A stretch of DNA of 64,000 nt from the NCBI RefSeq assembly GCF_900176205.1, contig NZ_LT859959.1, positions 6,871,001 through 6,935,000 on the forward strand, given 5' to 3'. The DNA comes from Bradyrhizobium sp. ORS 285 (GTDB lineage: Bacteria > Pseudomonadota > Alphaproteobacteria > Rhizobiales > Xanthobacteraceae). Both the position numbers and the translations under genes were made by a program. Numbering within the stretch: the first letter of the stretch is position 1; each line of letters starts with the position of its first letter. This document shows positions 25,630-31,649 of the stretch, one piece after another. A model generated the notes under the pieces. It searched no databases. It saw only the letters and a list, made by a program, of their open reading frames with translations, and was not told where the DNA came from.

Positions 25630-26119
25630 ACAAAGCGTCGCGCTCCTTCTCCGGAAGCTTGTCTATCGCGGCGCCGATGTCGTCTTTCGTCAGCGATGCC
25701 GGCCGCAACGTCAGATCGCCCTGATGGCTGTCCTTGTAGTCCTGCCAGAATGCATTCTTGAGATAGAAGATAGCGCCGGTGGGCGTCGTGCCGGCGAGGC
25801 GTTGCACCCAAGCCTGTTCGATGAAATCCTCGGCCTCTTTATGGGCTTCGGGAAATTTCTCCCGGTAGACATTCCATGTGTCGGCAGAGATACGCAAAAA
25901 ATAGCGCATTCCCGCCTTGTTCGGCATTTCTTTCGTCTCCTTGCAGCGATCCACGTACTCGAAGAACATCGCCGTGAAATCCTCCTCCTTTTCGTAGATC
26001 GGTGGACGGCCGCGGCGAGGTTTCGGTTCTTCTGCGACGATCTCCTCCGATGCACGACTGAGATCAGTTTCCGTCACGACGGTTTTGCGCTTCTTTTTGG
26101 CTGCTTTCTTCTTCGCCAT
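25577..26119 (-). CDS. Terminase small subunit
   Basis: A 180-residue protein with a Lys-rich N-terminus (MAKKKAAKKKRK), an AT-hook-like RGRPPIYE, and a helical domain (AGMRYFLRISADTWNVYREK, AIFYLKNAFWQDYKD) typical of small terminase/DNA-packaging proteins that recognise phage DNA. It directly precedes the large subunit. TAGAAT lies 6 nt before the ATG. Confidence 0.8.
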   Translation of the reverse strand: MAKKKAAKKKRKTVVTETDLSRASEEIVAEEPKPRRGRPPIYEKEEDFTAMFFEYVDRCKETKEMPNKAGMRYFLRISADTWNVYREKFPEAHKEAEDFIEQAWVQRLAGTTPTGAIFYLKNAFWQDYKDSHQGDLTLRPASLTKDDIGAAIDKLPEKERDALYVQIANAITGGSTGSAA

Positions 26120-26125
26120 ACGCTC

Positions 26126-26131
26126 ATTCTA
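26126..26131 (-). promoter_or_regulatory. -10-like TAGAAT, 6 nt before the small terminase ATG
   Basis: Minus-strand TGTAGAATGAGCGTATG. It overlaps the 3' end of the upstream 61-aa gene. Confidence 0.45.
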
Positions 26132-26314
26132 CACTCTGCCGCCGAGCGCATCGGATATGTGGATCACCTTCTTGTTTCCGAAACCGTCTACGATGTGGAC
26201 GGTGTACTTCTTCCAGTTCACGCGAATGAGACGCCAGCGGGGGAATTGTCTTAGAGCGTCTGCGATACGCTGCTCGATGTCATGCTTGGAAAATCCTGGT
26301 CCGATTTCGCTCAT
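26129..26314 (-). CDS. Small hypothetical protein directly after the tRNA-like RNA
   Basis: A 61-residue basic protein (MSEIGPGFSKHDIEQRIADA; WKKYTVHIVDGFGNKKVIHI). It lacks a Shine-Dalgarno, and its ATG lies 9 nt beyond the last base of the tRNA-like RNA. It is therefore likely read from a transcript that begins with that structure. No family recognised. Confidence 0.5.
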   Translation of the reverse strand: MSEIGPGFSKHDIEQRIADALRQFPRWRLIRVNWKKYTVHIVDGFGNKKVIHISDALGGRV

Positions 26315-26323
26315 ATGAAATTG

Positions 26324-26449
26324 TGGAGCTGCGAGGATTCGAACCTCGGTCGGTGCGGGCAAGTCGCCAGACCATGAAAATCGGGGAATCGAACGCCCGT
26401 TGCCCGTTGCCGCCGTTGATAGGCAGCGACCGACATACCGATCAGCCCC
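26324..26449 (-). ncRNA. tRNA-like / tmRNA-like structured RNA (126 nt)
   Basis: Reading the minus strand from 26449: first seven bases GGGGCTG pair with CAGCTCC (RNA positions 119-125, one G-U pair), followed by discriminator A but no CCA. Just before the acceptor 3' strand is a perfect T-arm: stem CGAGG/CCTCG with loop TTCGAAT (102-118). GTCGGT (16-21) pairs with ACCGAC (96-101) directly beside the T-stem, like helix P2 of tmRNA. CGGGCAA (44-50) pairs with TTGCCCG (88/89-94). There is no canonical anticodon arm and no tag frame ending in a stop. A TACGAT hexamer lies 6 nt before the first base. It could be a free RNA or a structured leader of the next gene. Confidence 0.55.
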
Positions 26450-26453
26450 GGCG

Positions 26454-26633
26454 TTATCGTATCACGCGGACGGACACCTGGATGCACATAGGTGGTCGAG
26501 GCAGCGGATCCACGCCCAGGAAGGCGACAAGCTCCTCGTGCGGGATCTCCCGTCCGTGGGTGCGATAGAGCTCGCGCGCGATCTTCTCGCGCAATGGCTT
26601 CTTCGCCGGTTTTGTTTTCTTCTTTCGAGCCAT
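26454..26633 (-). CDS. Small basic protein
   Basis: A 59-residue protein with a very basic start (MARKKKTKPAKKPLREKIAR) and a helical middle. The ATG follows immediately after a long imperfect inverted repeat (26634-26698). The stop ends just upstream of the tRNA-like RNA and overlaps its putative -10 region. It could bind nucleic acid by composition. Function unknown; coding status is probable, not certain. Confidence 0.45.
   Translation of the reverse strand: MARKKKTKPAKKPLREKIARELYRTHGREIPHEELVAFLGVDPLPRPPMCIQVSVRVIR
26456..26461 (-). promoter_or_regulatory. -10-like TACGAT before the tRNA-like RNA
   Basis: On the minus strand TGATACGAT, then AACGCC (6 nt), then the first base of the acceptor stem. 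The spacing equals that seen before the leaderless-type genes. Confidence 0.4.
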
Positions 26634-26698
26634 AGCGCCGAAAGCGGGCGGTGTGAGCATCGCGCGCGCATAGCGAGGTTCCGCGCGCTTCCGGCGCT
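26634..26698 (-). repeat. Long imperfect inverted repeat abutting a start codon
   Basis: The 18-nt arms 26634-26651 and 26681-26698 are complementary except for two positions, with a 29-nt loop. The stem ends right before the ATG at 26633 and starts soon after a TGGTACAAT promoter, so it would fold in the 5' leader and could control translation. Confidence 0.6.
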
Positions 26699-27034
26699 AT
26701 GAATCCAAAGCTACTGGGATTGTACCACGCCATGGCCCGTATTTGAGATTCAGTAGGCGCTTCCGGCTGATGTAATCGATCGCCTTGCAGTAAGGCCGCA
26801 ATTCGTCATCCGTGGCCCGGTTGAGCATGATCCAGTCGCACAGCTCCTTGATCTGCGGGTCGCCTTCGATCTTTTCATGCACCCATAGATCGCCCACGGC
26901 TCATTCACTTGACGTCCGGCGAAGATAAGGTTGTGATGCCATTCGATCTTTTCCGCGGTGCCGGTGAGGCAGCAGCGATGCATCCACGGATCCGCGTCCA
27001 GGCGCGCCCGTAGTTCGGGCGGTATTTTACGCAT
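26697..27034 (-). pseudogene. HNH endonuclease-like gene split by a frameshift
   Basis: The first frame (from ATG 27034) reads MRKIPPELRARLDADPWMHR, then CCLTGT, IEWHHNLIFAGRQVNEPWA. The family-like continuation (HEKIEGDPQIKELCDWIMLN, then DDELRPYCKAIDYI) is in another frame from about 26897 to 26697. The EWHH motif and the C-terminal helix pattern belong to one phage protein type, so one base appears lost or gained near 26880-26900. It may be a broken gene, a sequencing error or a recoding site. TAAACT lies 6 nt before the ATG. Confidence 0.65.
26719..26724 (-). promoter_or_regulatory. Extended -10 promoter TGGTACAAT (leadered)
   Basis: Predicted transcription start is near 26712, giving an approximately 79-nt leader that contains the inverted repeat before the ATG at 26633. 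Confidence 0.5.
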
Positions 27035-27040
27035 GCATCC

Positions 27041-27046
27041 AGTTTA
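27041..27046 (-). promoter_or_regulatory. -10-like TAAACT, 6 nt before the HNH ATG
   Basis: Minus-strand TGCTAAACTGGATGCATG, i.e. TG-N-hexamer and 6 nt to the ATG. Confidence 0.4.
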
Positions 27047-27060
27047 GCAGGAGCGGCGAT

Positions 27061-27153
27061 ATGCAGCGGCTTATACGGTGGTGGAAGGTGCGGCGGCTGC
27101 GTCGGAATATGATCCGTGCCAATCGCCCGCGGATCCTGATCGTAAAAAGATAG
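27061..27153 (+). CDS. Possible Arg-rich mini-protein (30 aa)
   Basis: A plus-strand frame MQRLIRWWKVRRLRRNMIRA and onward ends in TAG just before a hairpin. AGGAG lies about 8 nt upstream of the ATG. The orientation is opposite to the neighbours and the peptide is very short and cationic, so this may be chance. Kept because start signal and hairpin fit together. Confidence 0.2.
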   Translation: MQRLIRWWKVRRLRRNMIRANRPRILIVKR

Positions 27154-27176
27154 GTCCTCGGACTTTCCGAGGACCT
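27141..27176 (-). terminator. Strong Rho-independent terminator
   Basis: AGGTCCTCGG (27152-27161) pairs with CCGAGGACCT (27167-27176), and on the minus strand is followed by ATCTTTTT. It ends the DUF932/zinc-ribbon transcript before the HNH/terminase region. Confidence 0.85.
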
Positions 27177-27246
27177 TTGTGACTTCCGCACGTTGCGAGT
27201 CATCAGCTCTCAACCGGGTTCCTATGTCCCTCGCCGGCCAGCGTGC

Positions 27247-27429
27247 CTAGTCGCTGCTCTGGGAAGAATCGCACGGAGGTCGGTTCTCGATCGGCGCGGC
27301 CCGAATGGCACCGTGCATTTCCGAGAACATCCTGATCTGCGCCATTACGCTGTAGCCGCTCTCAGGATCGACGAACTCGTATCGCTTCGAGCCGTCGGGT
27401 AGCGTGAACTCGTACTCGATCGGCTTCAT
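27247..27429 (-). CDS. Small hypothetical protein
   Basis: A 60-residue protein (MKPIEYEFTLPDGSKRYEFV and onward). Its ATG overlaps the stop of the zinc-ribbon gene by four bases (ATGA), so it is the last of three coupled genes. No family recognised. Confidence 0.55.
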   Translation of the reverse strand: MKPIEYEFTLPDGSKRYEFVDPESGYSVMAQIRMFSEMHGAIRAAPIENRPPCDSSQSSD

Positions 27430-27623
27430 TGCTCGAACAGCGCCTGCTGAGCCGGTGGGATTGCCATGAAGACAAGCTTCGTTTGGCCGTCGCACCGCGC
27501 GCAATACGCGCCCTTATCGAACGTCTGGGCGAGCTCCCACGACTGAGACGTGACCGCCCAGGCGGCGTATGCGTCGGCGAGAACCTCGTCCGAGCCGCAT
27601 GTGGAGCAGACCGCGATCTTCAT
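27426..27623 (-). CDS. Small zinc-ribbon protein
   Basis: A 65-residue protein with CSTCGSDEV near the N-terminus and CARCDG about 35 residues later, a two-knuckle zinc ribbon. It overlaps both neighbours by ATGA (27620-27623 and 27426-27429). Such proteins often bind nucleic acid or partner proteins; the role here is unknown. Confidence 0.65.
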   Translation of the reverse strand: MKIAVCSTCGSDEVLADAYAAWAVTSQSWELAQTFDKGAYCARCDGQTKLVFMAIPPAQQALFEQ

Positions 27624-28336
27624 TGCAGCCTCGTGCACGTGCCATCAATGACCGTGTGGAGCTGCTTGGTGAGATCCGGCCGCTCGGCGACCTTACCGGC
27701 AAGCGCGAACGTCGCGGCGTTGAACAGGCGCCACGCGGTACGGCCGCCCCAATCATGCGGCGGTTCCTCGTAGGCCTTCAGGACGTGCGCGACCGCCTGG
27801 ATGCCGATGACATCCTTGCGGTACAGGTCGAGCACCGCGTGGTCCACGACGGCATCGGCCAGCTCGGTCTCCTTGTAGGCGAGGAGCTTCTGATTCTGCG
27901 CGATGCGCTGTTCCTGGAGCGGCTGTATGATCTCGGTGATGAGGCCGGGCAGCTCCTTCTTCGCCTTCGAGGTGTGCTTGCGCTTGATGACGGTATCGCC
28001 GACGAACGCGAGATTGTCGCAGACGAATACGCGCGACCCGTGCGCGACGCCGATCGGGAACGACTTGTCGTGGCTATTCCGGAGACCGAGCGTATCGCTG
28101 TAGTCCCCGTAAGGGCTGCGAAGCGTCATGAGACCGAAATAGCGCGATCCGTCAGCCGCGATAGCGTGCGCCTCCTCCGCGATCTCATGCCCATAGAACC
28201 CGAGCGTGTAGCGCACGAGCTCCACGAGTTCATGGTGCGGGATCGGTACGTGGCTATCCGTCGCCTGCGGTGTCGGCACAGCGCGGAGGGCGTCGTAATT
28301 CACCGGCTCTCCGCCGGTGTGAAGCATCAATGTCAT
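27620..28336 (-). CDS. DUF932-like phage/plasmid protein
   Basis: A 238-residue protein starting MTLMLHTGGEPVNYDALRAV. Segments such as YFGLMTLRS, LGLRNSHDKSFPIGVAHGSR and VFVCDNLAFVGDTVIKRKHT are the core pattern of DUF932, common on phages and plasmids with undefined function. The start is supported by AGGAG seven bases upstream and by the TGGTACAAT promoter at 28372-28377. Confidence 0.75.
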   Translation of the reverse strand: MTLMLHTGGEPVNYDALRAVPTPQATDSHVPIPHHELVELVRYTLGFYGHEIAEEAHAIAADGSRYFGLMTLRSPYGDYSDTLGLRNSHDKSFPIGVAHGSRVFVCDNLAFVGDTVIKRKHTSKAKKELPGLITEIIQPLQEQRIAQNQKLLAYKETELADAVVDHAVLDLYRKDVIGIQAVAHVLKAYEEPPHDWGGRTAWRLFNAATFALAGKVAERPDLTKQLHTVIDGTCTRLQ

Positions 28337-28371
28337 GAGCGTTCTCCTATGTGAAAGAAGTCCGCTCCCAA

Positions 28372-28377
28372 TTGTAC
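28372..28377 (-). promoter_or_regulatory. Extended -10 promoter TTGGTACAAT for the DUF932 unit
   Basis: About 29 nt of leader, including CTTTCACATAGGAG, separates the predicted start from the ATG. The same leader string recurs before the primase gene. No clear -35 is present. Confidence 0.6.
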
Positions 28378-28383
28378 CAAAGT

Positions 28384-28407
28384 AAAAGGCCGCCACGATG
28401 GGCGGCC
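28384..28407 (-). terminator. Rho-independent terminator
   Basis: GGCCGCC (28388-28394) and GGCGGCC (28401-28407) form a stem followed on the minus strand by TTTT. It ends the small-gene cluster at 28462-29158. Confidence 0.75.
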
Positions 28408-28461
28408 TGATGCTGTGCTATGAGGGCTTTGATATTTAGTGGCGCGTTGTTGCTTTTGTTG

Positions 28462-28650
28462 TCACGGCGGGCGTGAATGGATGTTGAGCTGCGAAAGTGC
28501 GGCCGACATCCGGTGAATCCTTCGGCGTTGCGCTTTCACACGAAGGAAATTCCGTTTGCATTCCCGAGTAACGAATTGGTACGCGAACCACCTGTAACGG
28601 ATGAGGCCGAACTTACGCCCGCATCCGCAATCACACCGATTGCTGTGCAT
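28462..28650 (-). CDS. Small Cys-rich basic protein
   Basis: A 62-residue protein with CDCGCGRKF and a later TRECKRNF, probably a zinc knuckle, and a strongly basic middle and end. GGGGAGG about 5 nt before the ATG is a good Shine-Dalgarno. It ends a coupled set of small genes. Function unknown. Confidence 0.55.
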   Translation of the reverse strand: MHSNRCDCGCGRKFGLIRYRWFAYQFVTRECKRNFLRVKAQRRRIHRMSAALSQLNIHSRPP

Positions 28651-28683
28651 CGAACCCTCCCCTATGGTCCGCTCCTGATTTTA

Positions 28684-28842
28684 TCATCGGCGAAAGTCGT
28701 GCTTGCTGTCGGGCCTGCACAACCGGCCGCACCGATCGCATTTGCGCCGGTAATCTCCCCAGGGCGGCACGCTGTAGAAGTTTGTGATCCACTCGTTGCC
28801 GCACGTGCACGTGAAGCCGCAGACGATCCATGGCCTTGTCAT
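28684..28842 (-). CDS. Small zinc-ribbon protein (52 aa)
   Basis: It has CTCGNEW and CDRCGRLCRP, two Cys pairs 25 residues apart, a zinc ribbon. The ATG overlaps the upstream stop codon by four bases (28839-28842), so it is coupled to the 64-aa gene. Function unknown. Confidence 0.6.
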   Translation of the reverse strand: MTRPWIVCGFTCTCGNEWITNFYSVPPWGDYRRKCDRCGRLCRPDSKHDFRR

Positions 28843-29033
28843 CGGAAGTACTCCTGTAGGCCGATGATGACGGCATCGCCGTCGCTGACGTAGGTGATGA
28901 GCCATCCGGCGAAGATGAATGAGCCGTCGGGATCCACTTCCCACCGGCGGAGCACCTGATAGATCAGGCGCCCGCGGATGCGCGCGTCGAGCTCTTGCAC
29001 ACGAGGCGTGAGCTGAAGCGCCGGCACGCTCAT
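28839..29033 (-). CDS. Small hypothetical protein (64 aa)
   Basis: A soluble protein (MSVPALQLTPRVQELDARIR; DGSFIFAGWLITYVSDGDAV). The ATG overlaps the previous stop codon (ATGA, 29030-29033) and its own stop overlaps the next ATG. Part of a chain of four tiny coupled early genes. No family recognised. Confidence 0.55.
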   Translation of the reverse strand: MSVPALQLTPRVQELDARIRGRLIYQVLRRWEVDPDGSFIFAGWLITYVSDGDAVIIGLQEYFR

Positions 29034-29158
29034 ACCGGCACCGTGTACTGCGCTGAGCGATACGTGCCCGCGGCCGGCGTTCGGATGTAGGTGAGGATGG
29101 CGAGTACCGCGATGATGATGAAGCACGCGGAGAAGAAGCCGAAGAAGTAGTCGCGCAT
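29030..29158 (-). CDS. Small membrane peptide (42 aa)
   Basis: A short gene with MRDYFFGFFSACFIIIAVLA as its membrane segment. AGGAGG five bases before the ATG is a strong Shine-Dalgarno, unlike the structural genes. First gene of the small coupled set. Could be a superinfection-exclusion or regulatory membrane peptide, but this is only a guess from size. Confidence 0.55.
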   Translation of the reverse strand: MRDYFFGFFSACFIIIAVLAILTYIRTPAAGTYRSAQYTVPV

Positions 29159-29235
29159 TGCGTCCTCCTGTTTTCAAAAGAGGACATCTAATTTGCACAC
29201 GCCGCGCGAATTGCAATCAAATCATATCGTCCGGT

Positions 29236-29254
29236 TCACCATGAAGCATGGTGA
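29236..29254. promoter_or_regulatory. Perfect palindrome, operator-like
   Basis: TCACCATG and CATGGTGA around AAG. It lies between the primase 3' end and the small-gene set and could be a repressor site or a short hairpin. Confidence 0.4.
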
Positions 29255-29271
29255 GCGAACGGAGGACAAAA

Positions 29272-29307
29272 GAAAAACCCCGGCGGTTTGCAAGGCCCGC
29301 CGAGGTT
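29272..29307 (-). terminator. Rho-independent terminator after the primase gene?
   Basis: AACCTCGGCGG and CCGCCGGGGTT pair around a 10-nt loop and are followed on the minus strand by TTTTTC. It lies after the primase stop codon at 29343 and before the next transcript. Confidence 0.75.
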
Positions 29308-29342
29308 CGCAAGAAAGGTCACGGGATCAGCATAGGAATCCG

Positions 29343-29996
29343 CTACACGACGCGCAACAACTTTCTCATCTCGTCCTGGCTGCGCTTCTCCGGCTCGATG
29401 TAGACGTTCATGTCCTCGGGCCAAAAGAGGATCAGCGGCTTTTGATCCGGCTTGGTCGCAATCGCGAGGTAGCCGATAAGGTTGCCGCTCTCCATGCGCA
29501 GCGGGATACACAGGCGTTCGTCGAGCAGGTCAGTGTGGTCTATTCCGCCGCCGATCGCCCGAATAACCGCCGGTGAGATCTTCAGCAAATCCATGACAGG
29601 ATGCTCCCAATCGTGGAAATCAAGCGGCCGGACGCCCGCCGCACTATCAACGGCGCCCGGCCGCCCCTTCGCCTCGGCCTTCTCGGGCCGGGGCTCGGTG
29701 GAACGGTGAAGGAACTGGTCCTTCAATTCTTTTGCCGCTTCGGTGTTCGTCAGGTTCTTCAGCTTTGCGACAAGCGTAATGATGTCGCTGCCGCCATTCT
29801 TGCACCGGAAGCACTGAAACTTGCCTCGCGCCTCATTGATGCTGAGCGCGTGCCGATCGGCGTGATCGCAGAAGGGGCATGCGTACCGGAGCTGCACGCC
29901 TTCCTTGCCGTTTTCGGTGCTGTGGAATTTGAGATTGAGATAGGCCGCAGCCTGTCGCGCGGTGACGCCGGTTTTCACCTCCTCGAAGATGCTCAT
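29343..29996 (-). CDS. DNA primase, CHC2 zinc-finger type (short)
   Basis: A 217-residue protein. The N-terminal CHC2-like zinc site is CPFCDHADRHALSINEARGK followed by FQCFRCKNGG. The C-terminal half (DERLCIPLRMESGNLIGYLA, LILFWPEDMNVY) looks like the beginning of a primase/helicase-loader region, but no full TOPRIM domain is present, so it is short for a DnaG type. It should act in phage DNA replication. Start chosen by AGGAG seven bases upstream of ATG 29996. Confidence 0.75.
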   Translation of the reverse strand: MSIFEEVKTGVTARQAAAYLNLKFHSTENGKEGVQLRYACPFCDHADRHALSINEARGKFQCFRCKNGGSDIITLVAKLKNLTNTEAAKELKDQFLHRSTEPRPEKAEAKGRPGAVDSAAGVRPLDFHDWEHPVMDLLKISPAVIRAIGGGIDHTDLLDERLCIPLRMESGNLIGYLAIATKPDQKPLILFWPEDMNVYIEPEKRSQDEMRKLLRVV

Positions 29997-30029
29997 TGCG
30001 AGACTCCTATGTGAAAGTACCCGCATTGA

Positions 30030-30056
30030 ATTGTACCACCTGACGCGTGGTACACT
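30030..30056. promoter_or_regulatory. Divergent back-to-back extended -10 promoters in one palindrome
   Basis: TGTACCAC (30032-30039) and GTGGTACA (30047-30054) are a perfect inverted repeat. Each arm carries an extended -10 pointing outwards: TGGTACAAT on minus (hexamer 30030-30035, primase) and TGGTACACT on plus (hexamer 30051-30056, 68-aa gene). The symmetry suggests joint control. Confidence 0.6.
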
Positions 30057-30160
30057 GGCCGCAGACGTTCGATGCGGATGGGGGAGCGGCAACACCGGAG
30101 GGTCTCGTGAGCTACCCCGCCACCCGCACCGAACAACCAACCGCGGGAAAGGAGACAGTG

Positions 30161-30367
30161 ATGAGTGACAGTCCGAAGCCCGTGAGGGAATGGCGCATCG
30201 GCAGCGTGAAGACTGCCGTGTGGAAGAACGGCGACAAGATGAGCGTCACAATCGAGAAGTCGTACAAGAAGGAGGGCACGTGGGAGAAGACAAACACTCT
30301 CTTCCACGACGACGTGGCCTGCGCGATCAAGGCGCTCGAACACGCCGAGGAGTTCTTGGCTCGATAA
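30161..30367 (+). CDS. Small possible ssDNA-binding protein (PC4-like pattern)
   Basis: A 68-residue protein (VREWRIGSVKTAVWKNGDKM; SVTIEKSYKKEGTWEKTNTL; CAIKALEHAEEFL). The beta-strand pattern followed by a C-terminal helix resembles PC4-like or related small single-stranded-DNA-binding proteins on plasmids and phages. This is a fold guess. AAAGGAG six bases before the ATG defines the start. It is transcribed divergently from the primase and ends in its own terminator. Confidence 0.6.
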   Translation: MSDSPKPVREWRIGSVKTAVWKNGDKMSVTIEKSYKKEGTWEKTNTLFHDDVACAIKALEHAEEFLAR

Positions 30368-30371
30368 ACAA

Positions 30372-30395
30372 AAACCCCGGAGCGATCCGGGGTTT
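30372..30395 (+). terminator. Rho-independent terminator (bidirectional)
   Basis: AAACCCCGGA (30372-30381) pairs with TCCGGGGTTT (30386-30395) around GCGA, right after the plus-strand gene. The A/T flanks let it work in both directions, ending also the small minus gene at 30430. Confidence 0.85.
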
Positions 30396-30429
30396 CTGCT
30401 GCCGCGTTTCGACCTTCCGAAAAAAGCCG

Positions 30430-30582
30430 CTACTGAGATGATACCACGGTTTCGTCCGTCTTCTCTTTCGACGGCCGGCCGCGCTTGGGCTTTTCCTTCT
30501 CGCCGAGCAGCACGGCGAGTTCGTCTTCGATCCGCTCCTTTTCATTGATGAGGTCGCGGATCTTCGTCAATTTAGCCTCCAA
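30430..30582 (-). CDS. Small AT-hook-like protein with TTG start (50 aa)
   Basis: The frame reads MEAKLTKIRDLINEKERIED and on to KPKRGRPSKEK. It is a short coiled-coil-like helix followed by an AT-hook core (RGRP). AGGAGG is five bases before the TTG at 30582, and there is no in-frame ATG with a comparable signal. It follows the replication-relaxation gene by ten bases. Possibly a DNA-binding regulator. Confidence 0.55.
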   Translation of the reverse strand: MEAKLTKIRDLINEKERIEDELAVLLGEKEKPKRGRPSKEKTDETVVSSQ

Positions 30583-30591
30583 TGCACCCTC

Positions 30592-31557
30592 CTATGGTTT
30601 GCTGATGTAGAGATCAGGCAGCCCAAACGCACGCTTGTATCCTCGGGTCAGGAAGTGTCCGCCGGCGCGTTCGGCTTTCAGGTCGTACCAGGTGTACAGA
30701 ACGGTGCTCGTCACGCCGATGCTTCGGGCGAGATCCTTGGGGTATTTCTTTTCCTCGATCACGCTCTCGATGCGCTTCAGGATCTTTCGTTCCTGGTCGG
30801 GGTCGGTGGTCACAAACAGGGGCACAAACGTCTGAGACCCGAAATGAGAGCGGTAGATCTGCTCATGGAGAATGTGGAGGTACGCTTCCACTTTGAAGCG
30901 GATCGAGCTCGTGTATTCAGAGTTGTCGGATTCGGTGTCGCAGTCAGCCTCGAACACACAAAGCCGGAACGCTTTGTCGTCGTAGCTCAGGAGAAATGGG
31001 CCGTGACCATCTGGGCGGATGAAGAAATCACCGAACACAGGGATCTTGAAGGGGTCCGGCCGCTCTTGCGTCGCTTTCGGGAATTTCGCCTTCAGTTCGT
31101 CGCCCCAAATGCGCTGAACGGACGGGTCTGCGATCGTTCCGAGCTCGATCGAGGCCTCGAAGATGCATTCCAGGTTCTTGTGGTCCACGAACCGTACCGG
31201 AGCGATCTTCTCAGGGATCACGTAACCCTTTTTCCGGAGCTCGTTCTTTCCTCCGGGACCGAGCTCATAAAGGAAAAAGTTGAAGTCGCCCTGTCGGCCG
31301 CGGCTCGATGCCTTCACGACCTGAAGGTACAGGTGCGGTTCGAGCGCTTGCCGGCTCAGGTGGTTCGCGAGCGCGTCGTAGTTTCCACCAGTGAATGCGT
31401 GAATGTAGTCGGCGCGGAGGACCCGGTATTCGAGGAGCTTGGGATAGACGATCGCGAGATCCCGCGGCGTCGGCTCGGAGTTGATTCGCCTTCCGTCCTT
31501 CGTCTTCCGGGGCCGCCGGTCGAACCTGTCTCGTCTCTTTGATGCCTGTGTTGCCAT
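30592..31557 (-). CDS. Replication-relaxation-type winged-helix protein
   Basis: A 321-residue protein. The N-terminal region (PTPRDLAIVYPKLLEYRVLR, DALANHLSRQALEPHLYL, FNFFLYELGPGGKNELRK) has the winged-helix pattern of replication-relaxation (MobC/relaxosome-associated) proteins. The rest looks like an alpha/beta nuclease-like or Rep accessory domain. It lies directly downstream of a VirD4/HerA-type ATPase, a pairing known from mobilisable elements. Its -10 (TGCTACACT at 31639-31644) suggests its own promoter. Confidence 0.6.
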   Translation of the reverse strand: MATQASKRRDRFDRRPRKTKDGRRINSEPTPRDLAIVYPKLLEYRVLRADYIHAFTGGNYDALANHLSRQALEPHLYLQVVKASSRGRQGDFNFFLYELGPGGKNELRKKGYVIPEKIAPVRFVDHKNLECIFEASIELGTIADPSVQRIWGDELKAKFPKATQERPDPFKIPVFGDFFIRPDGHGPFLLSYDDKAFRLCVFEADCDTESDNSEYTSSIRFKVEAYLHILHEQIYRSHFGSQTFVPLFVTTDPDQERKILKRIESVIEEKKYPKDLARSIGVTSTVLYTWYDLKAERAGGHFLTRGYKRAFGLPDLYISKP

Positions 31558-31638
31558 ACGCGTGAGGAATCACGACTCTGCGCACGAACGCAAATCGGCG
31601 CGGACGCCATGCGCAACGGTGCGCAGGCCTCACGAAAA

Positions 31639-31644
31639 AGTGTA
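31639..31644 (-). promoter_or_regulatory. Extended -10 promoter TGCTACACT
   Basis: Predicted start near 31632 gives an approximately 75-nt leader before ATG 31557. The leader includes a small hairpin CGTGA-ggaa-TCACG (31561-31574). Confidence 0.45.
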
Positions 31645-31649
31645 GCACG

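Noticed and set aside
26323..26400. Ordinary tRNA on the minus strand
   Set aside because: The T-arm and acceptor 3' strand are good, but no D-arm or anticodon arm fits a 73-90 nt tRNA; the matching acceptor 5' strand is 119 nt upstream, so a longer tRNA-like RNA is reported instead.
26311..26733. 140-aa ORF covering the tRNA-like RNA
   Set aside because: It runs through the inverted repeat, the 59-aa gene in another frame and the RNA helices, with Arg-rich composition typical of a shadow.
30438..30443. TATCAT (TGGTATCAT) on the minus strand as a promoter
   Set aside because: It lies within the last codons of the 50-aa gene and is followed by a terminator; no gene uses it.
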